Shown here in pieces: positions 57,819-64,000 of a DNA stretch of 64,000 nucleotides. The notes beneath the pieces are model-generated. The model had not been told where the DNA came from. It did no database searches and saw only the letters and a program-made list of their open reading frames with translations. The DNA is from RYN-230 sp963834705 (GTDB lineage: Bacteria; Actinomycetota; Actinomycetes; Streptosporangiales; Streptosporangiaceae): assembly GCA_963834705.1 (NCBI GenBank), contig CAWICV010000004.1:62001-126000 (forward strand). The letters run 5' to 3'. Position 1 is the stretch's first letter, and each line of letters begins with the position of its first letter. The translations under genes and the position numbers were made by a program.

Positions 57819-59047
57819 TCACCCGTCCCCGGCCGGCCCGGGCGCCCCCGGGTCACCGGTGCCGGGCACCCTGGCCGGCTCCGCGCCGGGCTCGGCCCGG
57901 GCCGCCCCGGGCCGCCGGAACAGCCGCCGCCGCAGCGCGAAGTACCCGAGCAGGATCAGCGCCACCACGCCGAACACGAGTAGCCGGGTGGAGCTGTACC
58001 GGATCGGCTGCAGGCTGTACCGGCTCACCGAAACCGTGCCGTCCGACCCGATGGCCAGGCCGAAGCTGACCGCGGTGGCGTCGCGCGGCAGGGCCGGCGT
58101 GTCCCAGGACGCCTGCGTCCATGCGCTGGCCGCAGGCATGGCCGGACTGGTGGTCCAGTACAGCCAGTTGCCCACCGTGGTCCGGTAGTACAGGTCGAAC
58201 CGGGCCGGCCGGCTGGACCGGTAGAACTCGTTCACCCGGTAGCGCTGGCCCGGCCGGGCCAGCGGCGCGCACTGGCCCAGATCCAGCAGCGGCAGCAGCT
58301 TGGCGTCCCCGGACGTCCACCGCCATGGCGCTGCGCGCCGGTCACGATCGACTCGAACGTGGCCGGGGTCCACCGGGTGCCCACCGAGGCCACCTCGATC
58401 GGCCCACGGAGCAGGTACGGGTTGCGCGGCGGAATCGTTTCCGCCCGGACACACGAGTCGCACCGCCCGGCGCCACGCAGTTCCCCGGCGCCCAGCCCGG
58501 TGTTGTACCCGCACCGCTGGACCAGGCCCTGCAGCGTCTTGGTCACCTCCGCGAACGGGTACGCGAAGTCGGTGACCCGCATCCCCCACCGGGTCAGGTT
58601 GCCCCGGTCCTGGCAGATCTCCCGCTGCGCCTCGGCGGCGGGCAGCTTGGCCAGCGGCACATGCAGCACGCTCAGCCCGCCGATTTCGTCGCCCGCCGCC
58701 GCCAGCGTCCGCACGTCCTGCAGCGTCAGGTACGGCGCCTGGGTACAGGCCGGACCGGTGCCGGGCACGCAGACCAGGCCGGACGGCACGTAGTAGGTGG
58801 CGTGCATGTGGTACTGGCGGAAGATCGGCAGCGCGCCCATCTGGTTGGCGAAGCCGCCGCCCCAGGTGAAGCTGACCACGGTGCGGGCCGGTGGCCCGGC
58901 CGCCGCCGCGGCCGCCGGGGTCCCGGCGGCACCCAGCACACCCGCATCCAGGACGCCGGCGCCCAACGCCAAGGGCAGCGCGGCCGCGAGCATCGCCGCC
59001 GCGCCGCGGGCCTGCCGCTGGAGTGCCCCCCGGACTCCCACAGCCAT
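57819..59047 (-). pseudogene. Disrupted polysaccharide deacetylase with carbohydrate-binding-like tail and TM anchor
   Basis: From ATG 59047 the protein has a signal-like start, then a NodB-like domain: VVSFTWGGGFANQMGALPIF, TYYVPSGLVC, DEIGGLSVLHVPLAKL and VTDFAYPFAEVTKT. Near 58320 the sense switches to another frame that begins SGDAKLLPLLDLGQCAP, RYRVNEFYRSSRPARFDLYYRT, a carbohydrate-binding-like tail, and a membrane span (VFGVVALILLGYFAL) ending at 57819. From memory, intact relatives have over 100 extra residues between these parts, so a deletion with frameshift is likely. Without repair, the product ends early in the wrong frame. It may be a real pseudogene or an assembly artefact. Confidence 0.65.
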
Positions 59048-59156
59048 AACATTAACCGCCCGGAAACAACCGGCCGGGCGGCCCACCACCCGGTTTCGAT
59101 CGCATACGCTCCGGTGATAACACATCGACAACCGGCAGCCCGGCTGGTGGGGCGGA

Positions 59157-59954
59157 ATGTCCAGCTGGTTCAACACGAAGATCGTGGAAACGGGACGGCT
59201 TCCGCTGTTCTGTTTTTTCGTCGCGTTCGTGGCCGGCTTCGGGTTCATCCGGCTTTCCGTCCGGATGATCCGCGCCAACGTCCGCTGGTGGCCGGGCAAT
59301 GTCACGCCGGGCGACCTGCATGTGCACCATATGGTGTTCGGCGTCGTGTTCATGCTGGTCGGCGGCGTCACCGGCATCGTGGCCCCGGACGGGTCGCTGG
59401 ACTGGCGGACTGGTGCGGCCGCCCTGTTCGGGCTGGGCGCCGCGCTGGTGCTGGACGAGTTCGCGCTGATCCTGCACCTGAAGGACGTGTACTGGAGCAG
59501 CGCCGGGCGGCTGTCGGTGGAAGCGGTGTTCGTGGCCCTCGGCATCACCGTGCTGCTGCTGCTCGGCGTCGTCCCCTCGGTCGTGCCCACCCCGAGGGAC
59601 CAGAACGCCAGCCCGACCGAGGCCATCATCGGCCTGACCATCAGTGTCGTGCTCACCTTCGGCCTGTGCGCGGTCACCCTGCTCAAGGGCAAGATCTGGA
59701 CCGGCCTGTTCGGCCTGTTCCTGTTCCCGCTGCTCATCGTCGGCGCGATCCGGCTGGCCCGGCCCGGCTCGCCGTGGGCCCGCTGGCGCTACCAGAACAA
59801 GCCGCACAAGCGGGCCCGGGCCGCGCGCCGGGAGCGGCGGTGGCGCCAGCCGGTGGTCCGGCTCCGGGTCCGGCTGGAAGATTTCGTGTCCGGCCTGCAG
59901 GACCGGCCCGACCCACGCCCGCTCAGTGCACCCGAAAAGTCCAAATCAAAATAA
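59157..59954 (+). CDS. Conserved actinobacterial integral membrane protein
   Basis: 265 residues, five to six spans, no domain I can name. PLFCFFVAFVAGFGFIRLSVR near the start, then PGDLHVHHMVFGVVFMLVGG with a run of His before a span, then LVLDEFALILHLKDVYWS, whose Asp/Glu and His could bind metal, and a final span near 180. The C-terminal 65 residues are a strongly basic cytoplasmic tail. The His/Asp-rich pattern suggests metal binding, but this is inference only. GGGGCGGA lies just before the ATG. The 3' side is followed by 54-bp repeats. Confidence 0.75.
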   Translation: MSSWFNTKIVETGRLPLFCFFVAFVAGFGFIRLSVRMIRANVRWWPGNVTPGDLHVHHMVFGVVFMLVGGVTGIVAPDGSLDWRTGAAALFGLGAALVLDEFALILHLKDVYWSSAGRLSVEAVFVALGITVLLLLGVVPSVVPTPRDQNASPTEAIIGLTISVVLTFGLCAVTLLKGKIWTGLFGLFLFPLLIVGAIRLARPGSPWARWRYQNKPHKRARAARRERRWRQPVVRLRVRLEDFVSGLQDRPDPRPLSAPEKSKSK

Positions 59955-59966
59955 TTTGCCGAACGC

Positions 59967-60170
59967 CATCATCTGCTGCCCCGGAGCACGCCGTCAGGCC
60001 TGGGCTGACTGGCCGAAGACCATCATCTGCTGCCCCGGAGCACGCCCTCAGGTCTGGGCTGACTGGCCGAACACCATCATCTGCTGCCCCGGAGCACGCC
60101 CTCAGATCTGGGCTGACTGGCCGAACACCATCATCTGGTACCCCCGAGCACGGCCTGGGTCTGGGTTACC
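59967..60170. repeat. 54-bp tandem repeat derived from the end of the thioesterase gene
   Basis: Units start at 59967, 60021, 60075 and 60129 with CATCATCTG. The fourth copy (60129 on) is the 3' end of the thioesterase gene including its TGA. The first three are diverged copies of the same end (CCCCGGAGCACGCCCTCAGG), each retaining the TGA, so the gene's 3' end has been tandemly duplicated downstream. The units are 54 nt, hence a multiple of three. Confidence 0.88.
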
Positions 60171-60538
60171 TGGGCGGCCAGCCGGCCGGTGTCGTCGAGC
60201 AGGTCGGTCTGCACCACGATGACGGTCCGCCCGGTGTGCAGCGGCCGGGACACGGCGGTGACCACGCCGCCCCGCACGCCGCGCAGGAACACCGTGGAGG
60301 AACTCATGGTGGCGGTCTGCGCACCAGGCGGCAGGTTCAGGAACGCGCACAGCCCGCCGAGGCTGTCGGCCAGCCCCATCACGGCGCCGCCGTGCATCAG
60401 GCCACTGGTCGTGCACAACCGCTCTGACCAGGCCAGATGGCCCCTCACCTCGGTGGCGTCAACGCTGTCGAACTCGACGCCCAGGGTAGCCGCGAACGGC
60501 ATGACCGGCAGCTGGCTGTCGTCTGTCACGGCGCTCAC
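60131..60538 (-). CDS. PaaI-family (hotdog fold) thioesterase
   Basis: 135 residues. LGVEFDSVDATEVRGHLAWSERLCTTSGLMHGGAVMGLADSLGG is the hotdog active-site region with the HGG motif near residue 49 and a conserved acidic residue after it. FLRGVRGGVVTAVSRPLHTGRTVIVVQTDLLDD follows. It hydrolyses acyl-CoA thioesters, probably aromatic or medium-chain; the substrate is unknown. Its C-terminal codons belong to the first unit of the 54-bp repeat array. Confidence 0.88.
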   Translation of the reverse strand: MSAVTDDSQLPVMPFAATLGVEFDSVDATEVRGHLAWSERLCTTSGLMHGGAVMGLADSLGGLCAFLNLPPGAQTATMSSSTVFLRGVRGGVVTAVSRPLHTGRTVIVVQTDLLDDTGRLAAQVTQTQAVLGGTR

Positions 60539-60596
60539 GGTACTCCCGCGGTGTGGAACATCACCCCGGCTCGCGTGGTTCTACCTGGTGAAAGTC

Positions 60597-61220
60597 ATGA
60601 CTGAGAAGAACACTGCGAAATGCATGACCTGCGGGGTGGAGCTGCATCCCGAGCGGGCCAGGAAATACAACTACTGCATGTCGCCGGAGTGCCAGGCGAA
60701 GAACCTCAAGGGCCTGACCATGGTGGCCGTCGGGGTGAACAAGTCGGCCGAGCAGTACCTGCTGCTGGACGACGAGACCAAGGCCGATCTGGCTGACGGG
60801 AAGTACCACGACCAGCGCCGCGGCACGTTCGGCCGCACCGCCCCGCGGCCGGCCCGAGCAACGCCAGCCCAGCCGGCCGTTCCCCGGCCTGGCCGGTCCC
60901 CGGCAGCGGGGCCGTCGCCAACGCCAGCCAAGCCCACCGAGCCACCCGCACCGGAGGCCCAGCCTGCCGCGGTGCCGCCAGCGCCAGGCCAGCCAGCGGC
61001 TGACAACCGGGCGGGATCAGGCGCGTCGCCGCGACCTGGCCGCCCGGCACCGGCCCGCCCGCCGGGCCCACGCCAGCCGGGCACACCATCCCAGCGCCGG
61101 CTGGCCGTGCTGTACAACCAGCAGGGCCTGCGTCCCGACGAGATTGCCCGCAAGCTCGGGCTGACCCGGTACGAGGTGACCCAGATCATCCTGGCCGCCC
61201 GCACCCAGGGCAAGCTCTAA
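60597..61220 (+). CDS. Zinc-ribbon and HTH protein, unknown function
   Basis: 207 residues. An N-terminal zinc ribbon has four Cys in CMTCG and YCMSPEC (residues 9-31). A Pro/Ala-rich disordered linker follows (about 75-165). The C-terminal 40 residues (RRLAVLYNQQGLRPDEIARKLGLTRYEVTQIILAAR) are a helix-turn-helix resembling sigma-4/antitoxin-type DNA-binding helices. The linker between two small folded modules suggests a DNA-binding regulator, but no family is recognised. GTG 60588 is an alternative start to ATG 60597. Confidence 0.65.
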   Translation: MTEKNTAKCMTCGVELHPERARKYNYCMSPECQAKNLKGLTMVAVGVNKSAEQYLLLDDETKADLADGKYHDQRRGTFGRTAPRPARATPAQPAVPRPGRSPAAGPSPTPAKPTEPPAPEAQPAAVPPAPGQPAADNRAGSGASPRPGRPAPARPPGPRQPGTPSQRRLAVLYNQQGLRPDEIARKLGLTRYEVTQIILAARTQGKL

Positions 61221-61281
61221 CCGGCCGCGGTCACCGAACCGCCGCGAGGTTTCATCCATGGCCGGGCTCGCCCGTCTAGTA

Positions 61282-61335
61282 CGCATGGATGTTTCCGTCA
61301 CGCCCACCGGTGCGCGTGACGGAAACATCCATGTG
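61282..61335. terminator. 54-bp near-perfect palindrome between convergent genes
   Basis: A 20-bp uninterrupted stem (CATGGATGTTTCCGTCACGC at 61284-61303 with its complement 61314-61333), extended by a GU and a GC pair, closes the 10-nt loop CCACCGGTGC that is itself nearly palindromic (CACCGGTG). It lies between the zinc/HTH gene and dinB, both of which read toward it. No T-run. It is unusually long for a bacterial terminator. Confidence 0.65.
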
Positions 61336-61353
61336 GGCGGGAACTGGGCGTGG

Positions 61354-62439
61354 CTAGTCGAATTCGGCGCGGACACCGAGCAGGCGGACCGGGCGGCGCC
61401 GGGTGAACCGGTCCAGCGCCGCCAGGGCGGCCCGCTCGATGGCGGCCGGGTCGGCGGTCGGCCCGCCCAGCGTGCGCGAGTGGGTGCCGGTCTGGAACGG
61501 GGCGTACCGCACCTTGACCACGACCCGGACGGCGGGCCGCTGCTCGGCCGCGACGTCATCGGCCACCTGGTGGGCCAGCCGGATTACCTCGGCCCGCACG
61601 TCAGCCCAGTCGGCGATGTCCTGCTGGTAGGTCACCTCCCGGCCGCGGGACCGGGCCAGGTACGGCTCGCTGGACACCGGAGAGTGCGAGATGCCCCGGG
61701 CGACCAGGATCAGCCACGGCCCGGACGCCGGGCCGAACTCGGCGGCCAGCACATCCGGGTCGGCGCCGGCCAGTTCGCCGACTGTGCCGATGCCCAGCAC
61801 GGCCAGTCGCCGGGCGGTCCTGGCCCCGATCCCCCACAGCGCGTCGGTGGGCCGGCCGCCGAGCACGTCGTACCAGTTCTGCTGGGTCAGCCGGAACACG
61901 CCGTCCGGCTTGCCGAATCCGGTGGCCAGCTTGGCCTGCAGCTTGTTCTGGCCGATGCCGACCGAGGCGTGCAGCCCGGTCCCGGCCAGGATCCGGGCCG
62001 CGATATCCCGGGCCACCTGCTCCGGGTCGTCGGCCGGCACGGCCAGGAACGCCTCGTCCCAGCCCAGCACCTCGGTGGTCCAGCCGGTGTCCCGGAGGAT
62101 GGCCATCACCCCGGCCGAGGCCGCCTCGTAGGCCGCCTTGTCCACCGGCAGGAACACGCACTCGGGGCAGCGCCGCACGGCGGTGCGCAGCGGCAGGCCA
62201 GAATGCACCCCGTGCTCCCGGGCCTCGTAGGACGCGGTGCTGACCACGCCCCGTTTGGCCGGGTCCCCGTCGCCGCCGACCACCACCGGGCGGCCGCGCA
62301 ACTCAGGGTGGCGCAGCACCTCGACGGCCGCGATGAACTGGTCCAGATCGACGTGCAGCACCCAGGGGCTGGCGGCCGGCTCCGGCCCGGCCGGTGTGCT
62401 GGTCACGCTTGACGCCTGCCCACCCACAGCCCCGATCAT
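61354..62439 (-). CDS. dinB: DNA polymerase IV (Y-family)
   Basis: 361 residues. LHVDLDQFIAAVEVLRHPEL holds the first catalytic Asp residues, EARGHGV-like ASYEAREHGVHSGLPLRTA and GWDEAFLAVPADDPE with the second DE pair. The LSVGIGQNKLQAKLATGFGKPDG block and a little-finger domain follow. It is an error-prone translesion polymerase. Most features are normal; a GWDEA in place of the usual SIDEA is a known variant in actinobacterial DinB. The first about 25 residues are an actinobacterial extension of low complexity. Confidence 0.93.
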   Translation of the reverse strand: MIGAVGGQASSVTSTPAGPEPAASPWVLHVDLDQFIAAVEVLRHPELRGRPVVVGGDGDPAKRGVVSTASYEAREHGVHSGLPLRTAVRRCPECVFLPVDKAAYEAASAGVMAILRDTGWTTEVLGWDEAFLAVPADDPEQVARDIAARILAGTGLHASVGIGQNKLQAKLATGFGKPDGVFRLTQQNWYDVLGGRPTDALWGIGARTARRLAVLGIGTVGELAGADPDVLAAEFGPASGPWLILVARGISHSPVSSEPYLARSRGREVTYQQDIADWADVRAEVIRLAHQVADDVAAEQRPAVRVVVKVRYAPFQTGTHSRTLGGPTADPAAIERAALAALDRFTRRRPVRLLGVRAEFD

Positions 62440-62570
62440 GCCTGCCGCCCATGATCACCACAGACAGGGCGTTGACTTGGGCTTTCGTGCCCTGGATCTT
62501 GGAGTTAACCGGTCCTGGCCGCGACGGCAGCCGGAGTTGCGGCAACCCCGGTCCGGGAAGAAAAGAAAAC

Positions 62571-62595
62571 CGCCTAGAGTTTTGCTCTAGACGGT
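62571..62595. promoter_or_regulatory. Hairpin in the leader of the HelD-like gene
   Basis: CCG-C-CTAGAG-TTTTG-CTCTAG-A-CGG, flanked by A-rich sequence (AAGAAAAGAAAA upstream, CAAAACAAAG downstream). It lies 60 nt before the start of the helicase gene. Attenuation or an RNA leader is possible. The preceding 62440-62570 has a TTGACT at 62472 that could be a -35 box, but no clear -10. Confidence 0.45.
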
Positions 62596-62654
62596 CAAAA
62601 CAAAGGGGCTTAAGCGGCTCCAGATATGGCGCATTATAAAGAAGGGGAGGCCGG

Positions 62655-64000
62655 TTGTCAAACGGAGAAGCCGACCTTGAGCAGAGTTACATCTCCATGC
62701 TCTATGGCAGGCTCGACGCCCTCCGGGACCGGGCGTCGGGCCGGCTGTCCCAGGTGCTGCTGGAAACCGGGGGGACGCCCGCGGCCAGGTCAGAGCGTGA
62801 TGCTTTCGTGGAGATGTACTCGCGGCGGATCACCCAGCTCGACGCGGCGGAGAACGGGCTGTGCTTTGGCCGGCTGGATCTGTCCAAAGGCGACCGCCGT
62901 TATATAGGCCGGATCGGCATTCTCGACGACACCGACGATTATCAGGCGCTGCTGGTGGACTGGCGGGCGCCCGCGGCGCGCCCGTTCTACATTGCCACCG
63001 CGTTCTCTCCCGAGGGCGTGCTGCGCCGCCGCCATATCCGCACCCGGCAGCGCATGGTGACCGGGGTGGACGACGAGGTGCTCGACTTCGCCGGCGATGC
63101 CTCAGCGGCCGGCGTCCCCGCCGGGCACGCCGGGCTGACCGGCGAAGCGGCCCTGATCGCGGCGCTGTCGGAGGCCCGGACCGGCCGGATGACCGACATC
63201 GTGGAGACCATCCAGGCCGAGCAGGACCTGATCATCCGTTCCCCGCACAACGGGGTGACCGTGGTGCAGGGCGCGCCCGGTACCGGCAAGACGGCGGTGG
63301 CCCTGCACCGGGCCGCCTACCTGCTGTACACCTACCGCGAGCAGCTGTCCCGGCGCGGTGTGCTGATCGTCGGGCCGAACCCCACCTTCCTGCAGTACAT
63401 CGGGCACGTGCTGCCGTCGCTGGGCGAGACCGGGGTGGTGATGTCCACCATCGCCGACCTGTACCCGGGGATCACCGCCCGGCGGCCCGAACCGCCCGAG
63501 GTGGCCGAGATCAAGGGCCGGGCGGTGATGGCGACCGTGCTGGCCACGGCGGTGCGGAACCGGCAGGAGCTGCCCGACGAGCCGGTGCAGATCCCGTTCG
63601 AGCGTGAGGTGCTGCGGCTGGACCGGAAGACCGTGCAGCGGGCCCGGGAACGGGCCAGGCGGTCCCGCCGCCCGCACAACCAGGCCCGGCCGATCTTCGT
63701 CCGGGAGATCCTGGACGCCCTGGTCCAGCAGGTGTGCAGGAAGTTCACCGCGGGCCTGCGGGAGACGGACAAGCTGGTGGCCGAAATCCTGGGCGAGCCG
63801 GAGCCTGCCGCGGACAGCAGCGTGCTCGGCCCGGCCGACACCGAGGACATCCGGGGTGAGCTGCGCCAGGACCCCCGGGTCCGGACCGCGATCGCCAGGC
63901 TCTGGCCGGTGCTGACCCCGCAGCAACTGCTCGACGACCTGTTCGACTCGCCGCGCCGGCTGGCCGCCGCCGCACCCCGGCTGACCCGGGAGGAGCGGGC
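62655..64000 (+). CDS. helD: HelD-like (UvrD/Rep superfamily) helicase, 5' part
   Basis: The first about 448 residues of a superfamily 1 helicase, cut by the window end. An N-terminal coiled-coil (EQSYISMLYGRLDALRDRAS, about 8-27) is typical of HelD, which recycles stalled RNA polymerase, rather than of UvrD. DYQALLVDWRAPAARPFYIAT is the family block. Walker A is GAPGTGKTAVALHRAAYLLY (about residue 210), and the RGVLIVGPNPTFLQYIGHVLPSLGE region follows. TTG at 62655 is chosen from GGGGAGG just upstream; no ATG is well placed. Distinction between HelD and rifamycin-tolerance HelR requires the missing C-terminus. Confidence 0.83.
   Translation, partial: MSNGEADLEQSYISMLYGRLDALRDRASGRLSQVLLETGGTPAARSERDAFVEMYSRRITQLDAAENGLCFGRLDLSKGDRRYIGRIGILDDTDDYQALLVDWRAPAARPFYIATAFSPEGVLRRRHIRTRQRMVTGVDDEVLDFAGDASAAGVPAGHAGLTGEAALIAALSEARTGRMTDIVETIQAEQDLIIRSPHNGVTVVQGAPGTGKTAVALHRAAYLLYTYREQLSRRGVLIVGPNPTFLQYIGHVLPSLGETGVVMSTIADLYPGITARRPEPPEVAEIKGRAVMATVLATAVRNRQELPDEPVQIPFEREVLRLDRKTVQRARERARRSRRPHNQARPIFVREILDALVQQVCRKFTAGLRETDKLVAEILGEPEPAADSSVLGPADTEDIRGELRQDPRVRTAIARLWPVLTPQQLLDDLFDSPRRLAAAAPRLTREER

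Noticed and set aside
62606..62622. Rifamycin-associated element (RAE) upstream of the HelD-like gene
   Set aside because: Only the left half (GGGGCTT) matches; spacing and right half (AAGCGGCTCC) deviate from the 19-bp inverted repeat.

Overview
The window is a very GC-rich actinobacterial chromosome segment. Genes are dense on both strands, GTG/TTG starts are common, and several families are typical of Actinomycetota (DUF5709, DUF5134, PAC2, NhaA fused to a DsbA domain, a HelD-like helicase). I cannot fix the genus; a Streptosporangiales-like actinomycete would fit. There is no rRNA, recognisable tRNA or CRISPR array.

Region 1 (0-25.7 kb) is mostly housekeeping and stress genes: a selenium-binding/methanethiol oxidase, a VOC protein, a DHA2 efflux pump, a large GT-C-like membrane protein, an ABC exporter with a divergent GbsR/MarR regulator, an NhaA-DsbA fusion, NAD kinase, a PAC2 protein, beta-carbonic anhydrase, an odd IspH-like protein, a MetE-like protein, an ECF sigma factor fused to a zinc anti-sigma motif and membrane anchor, photolyase, exonuclease III and DapD. 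At 5.9-7.05 kb two related, same-orientation elements of about 400 nt flank a small antisense membrane-protein gene. Each has a TGTGGA-rich head, several GNRA-loop hairpins and an identical terminator hairpin. They look like an undescribed duplicated structured RNA.

Region 2 (25.9-27.7 kb) is an orphan gene of a recurrent actinobacterial family, bracketed by imperfect 19-nt inverted repeats and carrying an internal pair of compensating frameshifts.

Region 3 (27.7-55.1 kb) reads as choline/glycine betaine catabolism coupled to one-carbon metabolism. It holds an MttB-family methyltransferase, IclR regulator, corrinoid protein, methyl-THF methyltransferase, RACo-like activator (frameshifted), DUF1638 protein and MTHFR-like protein. 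Further on are ETF alpha/beta with a dimethylglycine/sarcosine-dehydrogenase-type enzyme, a GntR regulator with a perfect 14-bp palindrome, an APC permease, a second IclR with an aldehyde dehydrogenase, and a choline-dehydrogenase-type GMC oxidoreductase. The proposed flow is choline to betaine aldehyde to glycine betaine to dimethylglycine to sarcosine, with methyl groups passed to tetrahydrofolate. A STAND-TPR protein, metallophosphoesterase, nucleotidyltransferase-like protein, GH9 cellulase and Orn/Lys/Arg-type decarboxylase are interspersed.

Region 4 (55.2-64 kb) has an ABM-like protein, a histidine phosphatase, an FAH-family hydrolase, a broken polysaccharide deacetylase, a membrane protein, a PaaI thioesterase whose 3' end has been tandemly duplicated, a zinc-ribbon/HTH protein, DinB and the start of a HelD-like helicase that runs off the window. 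Intergenic regions carry many short tandem repeats (13-57 bp), and at least four genes show frame disruptions, which may be biological or sequencing artefacts.
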